In this document: positions 50,418-57,940 of the stretch, one piece after another | Position numbering within the stretch: the stretch's first letter is position 1 | Layout of the letters: every line of letters begins with the position of its first letter | Program-made: the position numbers and the translations under genes | NCBI GenBank assembly: GCA_049322355.1 | Contig: JBMORG010000023.1 | Span: 1 to 64,000 of the forward strand | Source of the DNA: 0-14-0-80-60-11 sp049322355 | GTDB lineage: Bacteria > Desulfobacterota > Desulfobaccia > Desulfobaccales > 0-14-0-80-60-11 | Direction of reading: 5' to 3' | DNA length: 64,000 bases | Notes under the pieces: model-generated | Databases searched by the model: none | What the model saw: only the letters and a program-made list of their open reading frames with translations | Told to the model about the DNA's origin: nothing

Positions 50418-50674
50418 AGGTTCACCTTTAGATCGTTGCTTGGTCACAGGATTTTGAAAAATAAGGCCGAACGTTTCCAGATAAACCGGTCCTCAGGCAC
50501 TCTGGAGGCGTTGGCCGACGGGAAGAAAATTCATTCCTTGCGTGGCCGCCGCACCACCCAGGTGGTGTGAGAACGCAGATATATCCTGAAGATTCAGGCG
50601 ATTATCCAATCGAGGCAAACAGGTTGGAGGTGCTGCAAGTGGGTGAAGCTTGGGGAGGTTCTACCTTAATGGAG
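50418..50674. other. rest of the hdrA leader
   Basis: About 250 bases between the RNA element and hdrA. It contains CACCACCTGGGTGGTG, a hairpin near 50555-50572 that could be a second structured part of the leader. No gene is seen. Confidence 0.35.
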
Positions 50675-50894
50675 GGAACGTAGTGCTTGTAAAGCTAACC
50701 AGAATCAGACCCTGGTCCCAGGTGATCCGCCCCGCCCCCTTCCAACCTGATGGGTTTCGAGAGCCTTGCCAAGGCTCCGCGGTCGCCTGAGCTTCAGGAT
50801 TTTACCTTAATGGGAATCATTGGCCGATACACCCGGAATCACCTCCTTTTTTTAGACATTAGCAGCATTATAGAGGATAAAAAATCTAATTCAA
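50675..50894 (-). ncRNA. promoter and structured leader RNA (copy 1) of the Hdr operon
   Basis: The minus-strand promoter is TTGAAT (50894-50889), 16 bases, TATAAT (50872-50867). The leader has AAGGAGGTGATTCC (50848-50835), CTCAGGCGACC, a hairpin GAGCCTTGGCAAGGCTC (50777-50761), AACCCATCAGGTTGG, GGATCACCTGGGA (50728-50716) and ACAAGCACTACGTTCC. The order, spacing and the 13 bases GGATCACCTGGGA match the copy at 41973-42171. The start codon lies 258 bases farther. A CUYAGGYG/CACCUGGG pairing may close the fold. Confidence 0.65.
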
Positions 50895-51126
50895 CAAAAT
50901 TTGGGCAGAGAGTTAACCCACTACCAATCTTTAAGGGCTTTCTTCGAAAAACCCCAGTCTTTATGGGCCACTGGACAAAGATGATTTTTTGAAATTATGT
51001 CCAAGCCCCATATATAAACCAGGGGGGTAGGAGTCCCAGTCTCCGGGTTTTGGAGCGGTTGGGCACCATTTAGGCACCAAAAAGGAAAAGGGGCGACGGC
51101 TTAAAACCGTAACCCCTTGATTTTCT
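50895..51126. other. region between the hdr promoter and tRNA-Val
   Basis: GGGCACCATTTAGGCACCAA (about 51061) is a direct repeat like the one at 32732. A degenerate terminator (GGGGTTACGG/CCGTCGCCCC, about 51090-51118 on the minus strand) follows the tRNA. These sites lie just inside the tRNA-bounded segment. No gene is seen. Confidence 0.45.
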
Positions 51127-51201
51127 TGGTAGGCGGTACTGGATTTGAACCAGTGACTTCCACCGTGTGAGGATGGCACTCTACCGCTGAGTTAACCGCC
51201 C
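51127..51201 (-). tRNA. tRNA-Val (anticodon CAC)
   Basis: The minus strand folds into a full cloverleaf of 75 bases: acceptor GGGCGGT/ACCGCCT, D arm with CTCAGCGGTAGAG, anticodon stem CCATC/GGTGG with loop CTCACAC (anticodon CAC) and T arm ACTGG-TTCAAAT-CCAGT. The CCA end is encoded. Its 3' half is duplicated at 32569. Confidence 0.95.
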
Positions 51202-51552
51202 AGATGATGATAAAATAATCTAAAATCGTTTTTTTGACAAGTCCTGAAACCATTCTTTCCGGTAACTTTCTAAGAGCTCAGCCCGTTGCCAAAAGAGTCT
51301 CTTGCAAAATTCATCCAAAGACCGACTGTTTTTCTTGATTGCTAATTAAAAGGCTTAGTGGCATAGGCTTTCCAGCCTATTAAACCGCACGGTAAAGCCT
51401 GCGGCGACATTTTACAAGAGGCTGAAAAGTTTTTTCCTACCCTGCCTCACCCTGCCCTCGCCCCCCGCTGGGGGACGGAGGTAAGAAAAAGATCCTTTTG
51501 GCAAACGCTTGCAAAGAAGATTAGGAACCAGGAGGACCGGCCTGTCTTATCA
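51202..51552. repeat. intergenic repeat cluster right of tRNA-Val
   Basis: GTGGCATAGGCTTTCCAGCC (51360), GGTAAAGCCTGCGGCGACAT (51391) and AAAAGTTTTTTCCTACC (51428) are copies of motifs near 8490, 8691 and 8521. TTGCCAAAAGAGTCTC at 51286 resembles 20449. No gene is present. Confidence 0.6.
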
Positions 51553-52221
51553 TTAAGTCCTATATCCCGAGAATCCCAGATCTATGGCGGCCCATTCCGG
51601 ATGCTGCCGGATAATTTCACCGGCCAGGTCAACCACCGCTTCGTGAGCGTCGATCAAGGCTGTATCGCTGGTGGCGATGGCTCCCGGAAAACTGGCCAAC
51701 TCGCGTTCGGGCACCGGTACTGCCTGGGCAGAAACCTTCAAGCTCAGTTTAGCCCACATCGCCTCAGTTTGCCGAGCCAGCTCCCCGCTAAAGCTTAAAG
51801 GGGAATCGTAAAAGACCTGGAGCGATCCGACGGGATAATGTTGCGCCAAATAATCTCCCAGCAGGGCCAGAACCCGGTCAGTTTCAGCAGAGGGCTTGAA
51901 GGCCCGAGAAACCTGGCCCACGTCTCGAATGAAGCCGTCGTCCGCGGCCACCAAGGGGAGATTGCGCCCGGCGCATTCCAGGGTGATAAGGATGTTATGT
52001 CCGTCCAAGGCCAGGGGAAGGCCCTTAAGATCCCGGAGAGGCCGCAATTTGGTTCGGCGGGCGGCGGCGACATCAGGCGCAAAGACACCTCGATGCAAGA
52101 GTTGTCGGGCGGTGTGGTCCAACTTATAGCGGTTTCCCACCAGAGTCAGGGCCGCCCTCCGGGGATAGCCCCGATTCAGGAGATAGCGGAAATCGGCGGC
52201 TGGCTCGTAAAGGGTATTCAC
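51553..52221 (-). CDS. DUF434 domain protein
   Basis: The 222-residue protein has an N-terminal DUF434 domain (ADFRYLLNRGYPRRAALTLVGNR split by short variations, residues 8-30) and a C-terminal DUF5616-like PIN-type domain with ALDGHNILITLE, FIRDVGQVS, LQVFYDSPLSFSG and IATSDTALID. The acidic residues in DGHN, YDSP and SDTALID could form a nuclease site. The function is unproven. It lies 14 bases upstream of the TRASH protein gene region on the same strand. Confidence 0.7.
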   Translation of the reverse strand: MNTLYEPAADFRYLLNRGYPRRAALTLVGNRYKLDHTARQLLHRGVFAPDVAAARRTKLRPLRDLKGLPLALDGHNILITLECAGRNLPLVAADDGFIRDVGQVSRAFKPSAETDRVLALLGDYLAQHYPVGSLQVFYDSPLSFSGELARQTEAMWAKLSLKVSAQAVPVPERELASFPGAIATSDTALIDAHEAVVDLAGEIIRQHPEWAAIDLGFSGYRT

Positions 52222-52234
52222 ATCTGAGACTAGG

Positions 52235-52510
52235 TTACTTTTTCTCAGCGCCGGGCGGGCAGGGTTCCAATTTAATCCCCTGCTCCTGCAGCTTTTTCAT
52301 GTACTTTTCCGGGTCTTTATTGAATTCCTGATCACAGCCCTTGCAGCAAAAGTAAATGCGCTTGCCCTTGTAGTCAACATAGATGCTTTTGTCAATATTT
52401 CCGGCCAGCACCGGACAGACGGTCTGAGGCTTGGCCGCGTCGGCCCAGAGGCTCCCAGCGGTAAAGGACGCCAGGGTCAGGATTATAATCAAGATCTTGA
52501 TAATTTTCAC
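52235..52510 (-). CDS. exported YHS/TRASH metal-binding protein
   Basis: The 91-residue protein has a signal peptide (KILIIILTLASFTAGSLWA) and a YHS-type domain: TVCPVLAGNIDKSIYVDYKG, RIYFCCKGCDQEFNKDPEKY. The Cys in CPV and CCKGC are the metal ligands. Such proteins handle copper or other metals in the envelope. I chose GTG 52510, five bases after GGAGG; a longer frame from 52621 has no ribosome-binding site and would hide the signal peptide. Confidence 0.75.
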   Translation of the reverse strand: MKIIKILIIILTLASFTAGSLWADAAKPQTVCPVLAGNIDKSIYVDYKGKRIYFCCKGCDQEFNKDPEKYMKKLQEQGIKLEPCPPGAEKK

Positions 52511-52685
52511 ATCTGCCTCCTCAAACTTATGCGCCATTTTGGGGGTATGACCAACCACCCGGATGGCGCAGGGTTTCCACCTAAAATTGTGTTGATAAGC
52601 TCTATTGTCAAGGCCTCGCAAAAAGTTTTATTCCCTGAAAGGGATCGGCGCCCCGGAGCAGCCAATGGCAACTGACTACCGACCC

Positions 52686-53519
52686 TTATTTCCTCGCCAC
52701 CGCCCAGATCATTTCGTAGCTTACCGGGATGGCGCCGTTTTTCCCGTAACCGGCTTGATAGGCCGCAATCATCGAGGTCAGCAGCCGGGGGGAAAAGGGG
52801 GCAGGCCGTGGATTGGTGGCGCCAGTGGCTTGGAGGGTTTTGAGAAAGGCGGGCACCGAGGGGAAGGTAATGGTTACCATTTCTCCAGTCACCTGCACCT
52901 TACGAAATCCGGCCCCGGACAATAGGTTGGACCAGGTATTGCGGTTGTTAAAGTCTTGCGCCGGGATTTTGGGGGTTGACAGCCTAAGGCTCCCAGCGGC
53001 CCGGGCCAATGCCCCGGCCAGTTCCCGAAAAGTTCCAGGTCCCAGGGTGGAGAAAGCCAGGAAACCACCAGGGGCGAGGTTCTGATAATAGTTACCCATT
53101 GTTTCCGCCGGCTGGGTGAACCATTGGAAGGTGGCGTTGGCAATAATCAGATCGTATGCGCCCCCGAGAGGAGACTCGCCGTCCGCCACCAGCCAGGCTA
53201 CTCCGGCGGCTGCTCCCAGACGCTGCCGGGCCGCCTCCACCAGGACCGCGTCCAGGTCGAGAGCCACCAGCCGGGCCTCCTGGTTGGCCTGGCGAAGCAA
53301 TTGGGTGAGATAGCCGGTGCCGCAGCCTATCTCCAGGATGCGCCGGGCCTGTCCCATCGCCTCTCTCACCTCCGATACCAGCCTGTGGGCCATAAGGCGC
53401 TGCATCTGGGCATGCTGGTCATAGGACCGGGCTCGCCGGGCAAAGTTACGCCTGATGCCATGTTTGGTTTCCACAACCTCCTGTCCGCACACTGCAGCCC
53501 CCAAACCGGATTGCATCAT
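52686..53519 (-). CDS. bioC: malonyl-ACP O-methyltransferase BioC
   Basis: The 277-residue enzyme methylates malonyl-ACP to disguise it for fatty-acid synthesis toward pimelate. It has the class I methyltransferase motif ILEIGCGTGYLTQLL, VALDLDAVLVEAA, DLIIANATFQWF and, at the N-terminus, NFARRARSYDQHAQMQ, which is a BioC feature. ATG 53519 (MMQSGLG) overlaps the bioH stop as TAATG; ATG 53540 would overlap bioH by 22 bases. It is the last gene of the biotin operon. Confidence 0.85.
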   Translation of the reverse strand: MMQSGLGAAVCGQEVVETKHGIRRNFARRARSYDQHAQMQRLMAHRLVSEVREAMGQARRILEIGCGTGYLTQLLRQANQEARLVALDLDAVLVEAARQRLGAAAGVAWLVADGESPLGGAYDLIIANATFQWFTQPAETMGNYYQNLAPGGFLAFSTLGPGTFRELAGALARAAGSLRLSTPKIPAQDFNNRNTWSNLLSGAGFRKVQVTGEMVTITFPSVPAFLKTLQATGATNPRPAPFSPRLLTSMIAAYQAGYGKNGAIPVSYEMIWAVARK

Positions 53520-54223
53520 TAAATCGTTTTGTTCAAGCATTCCTCTATTATCCCGTTAACCGCCGCCGGCTGGGTCAAAAAGGGCAGATGCCCGGCGCCG
53601 GGCAGTTCATAAGATCTGGCCCCCCCAAGTTTTTCCCGTAGGAACCTGCCTTGGGCCGGTGGCACGATCCGGTCCTCCTGCCCCTGGATGATGACCGCAC
53701 CCTTCGGCAAACCAGGGAGCAGGGGCCGGAGGTCACAGGTCAACAAATAATCGAGGCCCGCAGTCAGGGTTCCGGAATCAGCCGGAGAGGCAAACACTGC
53801 TTGAGCCATGGAACTGTAAGCGGCCTCTCCGGGGGCCAGGCACAGCCTGGCAAACTCATCCAGCACTTGCCGGGGATATCCTTTAACGCCCCGGCGCATG
53901 GTTCGGACTAATGCCGGAGGCTGTCCCCAAGGGTAGTCCGGCCGCTGGCAGAAAACCGGGGCCACCCCCACCAGAACAAGTCCGCCGATGGGGGAGTCCC
54001 GAAGCTCCCTTAACGCCTCCAGGAGAAGCATGCCTCCCAGGGACCAACCCACCAGCACGCAATTCGGGAGGGGCAATTCCCTTAAGTAATCGGATAGCCA
54101 GTCTACCCCCCAAACCGGGATGGTGGGCGTCAAGACCGTTCCCCGGTCTTTAAAATAATCTGCTTGCGAGCGCCAGGCCTCACCGGTGGCTCCCCAGCCA
54201 TGGAATAGGACCAGCGTGGTCAT
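53519..54223 (-). CDS. bioH: BioH-like pimeloyl-ACP methyl ester esterase
   Basis: The 234-residue alpha/beta hydrolase starts TTLVLFHGWGATGEAWRSQA and has the nucleophile elbow VGWSLGGMLLLEAL (GxSxG with Ser near 82), the acid in IIQGQEDRIVPP and the His in GAGHLPFLTQP. It would remove the methyl group from pimeloyl-ACP methyl ester. Its position between bioF and bioC supports BioH (or a BioG/BioV analogue). It overlaps bioF by four bases. Confidence 0.8.
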   Translation of the reverse strand: MTTLVLFHGWGATGEAWRSQADYFKDRGTVLTPTIPVWGVDWLSDYLRELPLPNCVLVGWSLGGMLLLEALRELRDSPIGGLVLVGVAPVFCQRPDYPWGQPPALVRTMRRGVKGYPRQVLDEFARLCLAPGEAAYSSMAQAVFASPADSGTLTAGLDYLLTCDLRPLLPGLPKGAVIIQGQEDRIVPPAQGRFLREKLGGARSYELPGAGHLPFLTQPAAVNGIIEECLNKTI

Positions 54224-55392
54224 CTTCCTAATCCAAAGGCCTGCGCCGTGGCCACAATGGCTTCCCGGGCCCGAACCAAATCTTCCCGTGAGTGACCGGC
54301 AGACAGGGAAAACCGCACCCGGGCCCGGCTCGGCGGCACCGTGGGAGGGCGCAGAGCCACCGCCATCAGACCCTGCTCCTTTAAAGCTGCAGCAAACTTC
54401 AGAGTGTATTCGTTTTGTCCCACCAATACCGGGATGATCTGGGTTTGGCTTCCCAGCAGGTCCAGGCCGGCAGCCATTAAACTGCGGCGAAATACCTCCG
54501 ATTCCTGTTTCAGAAACAGTCGGCGTTCCGGCTCCTGCACCACAATCTCCAAGGCCTTGTCGATAGCACCGAGCACTGGAGGCGCCAGGGCAGTGGAGTA
54601 GATAAAAGACCGGGCGCGGTTATGGAGATAATCAATTAGATGCCGGTCCCCGGCCACATAACCCCCCTGGGACCCCAGAGCCTTGGAGAACGTGCCCATG
54701 TGAATATCCACCTGCCGGGTAAGGCCCAGGGCGTCGGCCAGACCCGCCCCCCGGTCTCCCAAGACCCCGGTGGCGTGGGCTTCGTCGATCATCAGCCAAG
54801 CCCCATACCGCTCCTTCAAGGTCACCAGGTCGGCCAGAGGAGCCAGGTCGCCATCCACGGAGAAGACCGAATCGGTAACGATCAGGCGCCGCCGGGTCGC
54901 CTCGGTCTGTTGCAGCAATTGCTCCAGTCGGTTCAGGTCCCGGTGGGGGAATCGTTGGAGCCCGGCTCCGGACAGTTTGATGCCGTCATAAATGCTGGCA
55001 TGATTGAGCCGGTCGCTGAAAATCACATCCCCAGGTCCCACAAGCGCTGAAATGGTCCCCACATTGGCCATGTACCCGGTGGGAAAAATCACCGCGGCCT
55101 CGGTGCCTTTAAATGCGGCCAGGCGAGCTTCCACCTCGTCGTGCAGCTTTAGGTGCCCCACCACCAGGCGGGAGGCTCCGGCTCCCGCACCCCACTGTGC
55201 TGCGGCGGCCCGGGCCGCATTAATGATTCGGGGGTCTTGGGCCAGGCCCAGGTAATCGTTGGAGGATAAGTTGAGGAGGACTTGCCCGGCCATCCTTACT
55301 CTGCCGCCGGGAAGCACTTCCTCCACCACCCGCAGATGCCGCCTGAGGGACTGGACTTCCAGGTTGGCCAGCTCCAGGGATAACTCGTCCAT
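54220..55392 (-). CDS. bioF: 8-amino-7-oxononanoate synthase
   Basis: The 390-residue PLP enzyme joins pimeloyl-ACP or -CoA and alanine. It has LNLSSNDYLGLAQDPR, GAGASRLVVGHLKLH, LIVTDSVFSVDGDLAPL, DEAHATGVLGDRGAG and the PLP-Lys in MGTFSKALGSQGGYVAGD. Its length is standard. It starts four bases after bioD and overlaps bioH at the end. Confidence 0.93.
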   Translation of the reverse strand: MDELSLELANLEVQSLRRHLRVVEEVLPGGRVRMAGQVLLNLSSNDYLGLAQDPRIINAARAAAAQWGAGAGASRLVVGHLKLHDEVEARLAAFKGTEAAVIFPTGYMANVGTISALVGPGDVIFSDRLNHASIYDGIKLSGAGLQRFPHRDLNRLEQLLQQTEATRRRLIVTDSVFSVDGDLAPLADLVTLKERYGAWLMIDEAHATGVLGDRGAGLADALGLTRQVDIHMGTFSKALGSQGGYVAGDRHLIDYLHNRARSFIYSTALAPPVLGAIDKALEIVVQEPERRLFLKQESEVFRRSLMAAGLDLLGSQTQIIPVLVGQNEYTLKFAAALKEQGLMAVALRPPTVPPSRARVRFSLSAGHSREDLVRAREAIVATAQAFGLGR

Positions 55393-55396
55393 ACTA

Positions 55397-56140
55397 TTAA
55401 TGTTTGGTCCCGTATTTCGTAATGAGACGTTGGGCGATGGGCCGCAGGGCTGAAAGAAAAGGCCCCCGCCCTGCAGGGTCTATCAGATCCGGCACCTCCG
55501 GCAGCCTTCCTAAAACCGGCACCTTGGTGAGGGCGGCGATAACGTCCGGGTTGGTCTCTTCCGCCAGGCCCGGCTTCTGGGGCCAGCGGTTGAGGATAAT
55601 CCCTGTCACCTGAATGTTGGCCGCCAACGCCGCCTTGACGGTCAAAACGGTGTGGTTGATGGTCCCAAGGCCGGATTTGGCCACCACCACCAGGGGCAAC
55701 TCCAGCCACCGGATCATATCCAGGACCAGAAAATCCAGGCCGATCAAAGGGACATACAGGCCGCCGGCACCTTCCACCACGAAAAATTCATACCGTGACG
55801 CCAGGTCCCGGACACCAGCGGCAATACGCTCCAGGTCCACCTTTATTCCGGCTTGGGCCGCGGCCACGCCGGGGGCCAGGGGCAGCCGTAAAGCCACAGG
55901 GGTAAGTACTTCCAGGGGCTCCGTCAACCCGGCGACGTCCGCGGCCAATCGGGCATCCGTGGGAACCAGACGCCCTTCCTCCGAGGGGCAACCGCTCTGA
56001 ATGGGCTTGAAATAAACGGCCTGGGCGCCTTGTTCCTTCAAGGTTGCAGTGAGCCCTGCGGCCACCCAGGTCTTACCCACATTGGTATCGGTGCCGGTTA
56101 AAAATATGCCTTTGATTTTAGGTAGGGTCGGTAATTCCAT
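55397..56140 (-). CDS. bioD: dethiobiotin synthetase
   Basis: The 247-residue ATPase closes the ureido ring with CO2. It has the P-loop GIFLTGTDTNVGKTWVAAGL, KPIQSGCPSEE, VVEGAGGLYVPL and ILNRWPQK. Length and motifs are normal. It lies 96 bases after bioB and four before bioF. No bioA is seen in the window, so the diaminopelargonate step must be encoded elsewhere. Confidence 0.93.
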   Translation of the reverse strand: MELPTLPKIKGIFLTGTDTNVGKTWVAAGLTATLKEQGAQAVYFKPIQSGCPSEEGRLVPTDARLAADVAGLTEPLEVLTPVALRLPLAPGVAAAQAGIKVDLERIAAGVRDLASRYEFFVVEGAGGLYVPLIGLDFLVLDMIRWLELPLVVVAKSGLGTINHTVLTVKAALAANIQVTGIILNRWPQKPGLAEETNPDVIAALTKVPVLGRLPEVPDLIDPAGRGPFLSALRPIAQRLITKYGTKH

Positions 56141-56236
56141 AAGTAGTTTTAAGAGAGGGGCTGGGAGGTCAATACGCGAAAAGGAAAACCAAAAAATTTT
56201 ATTCCTTATAAGACTTTCGCCTTGTTCCCTTTCTGG

Positions 56237-57217
56237 CTATTTCCCCCGCAAGTTCGCCCGCTCCGCCGCAACTTCCCAGGCCGATTCATTCTTCGCCAAC
56301 TCCAAGCCCAAGTCCGTCAACATCTGCCGGTCCTCATCCGGCAGGCGCCCCTTCGTGGTTAGGTAATCCCCGGTCATCAGGCCGTCGGCTCCGGCTGCGA
56401 AAAGCAGGGGGACAAGAGACCGGAGGGTCACCTGGCGCCCCCCGCAGATAATCAGGGCGCGCTCCGGGAACAATAACCGAAAGGCCAGGACGATCTTTAG
56501 GGCCTCCAGGGGAGCCAGCCTGAGGCGATGCGCCAGGGGAGTGCCGGGCAAGGGATGGAGAAAATTCAAGGGAATGGCGTCCACGGCCAAATTCTTGAGG
56601 GTCTGGGCCATTTCCCAGCGTTGAGTTAGGGTTTCACCCAACCCGAAAATTCCTCCGGCGCACACGGACAGCCCCGCCTCCTTGGCTGCCTCAATGGTGG
56701 CTAACCGTTCGGCAAAGCTGTGGGTAGTGCAAATCGCAGGAAAAAAGGACCCCGCGGTCTCCAAGTTATGATGATAGCGGTACAGACCGGCGTCTTTTAA
56801 TTCCCTCAAAAAAACCCGGTCCACGATCCCCAGAGAAGCGCAGACCCGGATGGGCACGGCTTCTTTGATGGCTGCCACCGCTGCCAGCACCGCGGCCTGG
56901 TCCCGGGGGGATTTGAGGCCCCGACCCGCGGTCACCAGTGAGAACCGGGAAGCGCCCGAAGCGGCTGCCTGTTCGGCGGCAACCACTAACTCATCCCGTG
57001 ACAATAGGGGATAATGAGGCACCTGGCTGGCCGCCCTAACTGACTGAGAGCAAAAGGTGCAGTCCTCGGAGCACATCCCGGACTTGGCATTAATAATAAC
57101 GCAGAAGCTGACCTGCCGTCCGCAGCGCTGCTCCCTGATCGTAGTAGCCTCCGCCAGCCTAGCCAATAACTCCGCGCCTTCCAGGCGAAAGATGTCTTTC
57201 CATTCAGAGTAATTCAT
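56237..57217 (-). CDS. bioB: biotin synthase
   Basis: The 326-residue radical SAM enzyme inserts sulfur into dethiobiotin. It has the cluster motif GMCSEDCTFCSQSVR (Cx3Cx2C), the YHHNLETAGSFFP region, GGIFGLGETLTQRWEMA and the late Arg region in ICGGRQVTLRSL. I chose ATG 57217 (MNYSEW) since it starts the conserved part; it has twelve in-frame codons upstream. A BirA-type operator lies 30 bases upstream. Confidence 0.94.
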   Translation of the reverse strand: MNYSEWKDIFRLEGAELLARLAEATTIREQRCGRQVSFCVIINAKSGMCSEDCTFCSQSVRAASQVPHYPLLSRDELVVAAEQAAASGASRFSLVTAGRGLKSPRDQAAVLAAVAAIKEAVPIRVCASLGIVDRVFLRELKDAGLYRYHHNLETAGSFFPAICTTHSFAERLATIEAAKEAGLSVCAGGIFGLGETLTQRWEMAQTLKNLAVDAIPLNFLHPLPGTPLAHRLRLAPLEALKIVLAFRLLFPERALIICGGRQVTLRSLVPLLFAAGADGLMTGDYLTTKGRLPDEDRQMLTDLGLELAKNESAWEVAAERANLRGK

Positions 57218-57246
57218 TCTTACAAGCATCGCCCAGGGCCGGATAA

Positions 57247-57278
57247 TTGTCAACCAAATTTATAATAACGGTTTACAA
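57247..57278. promoter_or_regulatory. BirA operator upstream of bioB
   Basis: TTGTCAACC (57247-57255) and GGTTTACAA (57270-57278) are inverted arms with a 14-base A+T-rich spacer. This is the known BirA binding pattern. It overlaps the likely bioB promoter, so biotin should repress the operon. Confidence 0.85.
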
Positions 57279-57404
57279 TAGTCCGGGTTTTTCATGGGCC
57301 CGCCGAAGTTCGATCCTTTTTATAAAGCAGAATTCAAGGGCTGATTGTTTAGGGTGCATTTATAGTTTACAATATTGATTAATAAGAAACGGAGGACAAT
57401 TGCT

Positions 57405-57734
57405 ATGAAAAATCTCAAAGTCGCCCCATTACTTCTGTCGATCCTGGCGGTGGCCTGGCTGATGGGGTGCGCCTCGGCCCCAGAACCGGTCGTTGCAGAC
57501 AAGGACTCCATGATTGATTATGTGGCCATCTGTTCCGCCATTGACCAAACTCAGGAAGGCAAAGTTGACAGACAAGAATTCTGTAACTATTTCAAGGACA
57601 AAGACTTGGGGGCCCGGACTTTCGAGACACTGGACAAACAAAAGAAGGGTTATCTGACCAGGGAAGATGTTGAGAAGAAGGAGGAAAGACTGGAGCAGGT
57701 GATCAGGCTCACCACCCCCGGTTTTACGAGATAG
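57405..57734 (+). CDS. EF-hand-like lipoprotein
   Basis: The 109-residue protein has a lipoprotein signal (LLLSILAVAWLMGC, Cys22) and two EF-hand-like stretches: DQTQEGKVDRQEF and DKQKKGYLTREDVE. The first has acidic positions close to the canonical calcium loop; the second is poorer in ligands. GGAGG lies nine bases before ATG 57405. It is divergent from bioB and stands alone. Calcium binding is likely for one loop at best. Confidence 0.75.
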   Translation: MKNLKVAPLLLSILAVAWLMGCASAPEPVVADKDSMIDYVAICSAIDQTQEGKVDRQEFCNYFKDKDLGARTFETLDKQKKGYLTREDVEKKEERLEQVIRLTTPGFTR

Positions 57735-57940
57735 TTCCGAGCCCTAAACTGAAGTCTCTTAGGAGAATGACTCTGTGGCGGCCAAAGGTTCTGATTTTTG
57801 CGATAATAAGAAGCCCCGGGCATGCGAGGCACCGTGGAAATCAAGCGCGGAGAACGCCGGAGAGCCCGACCGGCTTTGGGAGTCCGGCGTGCAATAGTCA
57901 AATTTGTCAGTGATTACATCTGGTTTTATTTAATCCTTCC

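Noticed and set aside
50716..50728. GGATCACCTGGGA as part of a 16S rRNA end or an Alu-like contaminant
   Set aside because: The match is limited to about 10 bases and occurs twice in front of operons with other shared features.
41973..50848. Short selenopeptide frames reading through a TGA in both shared leaders
   Set aside because: With the TGA as Sec, both give about 45-codon frames after a ribosome-binding-like site, but the residues are not well conserved, whereas the hairpin arms covary. A structured RNA explains it better.
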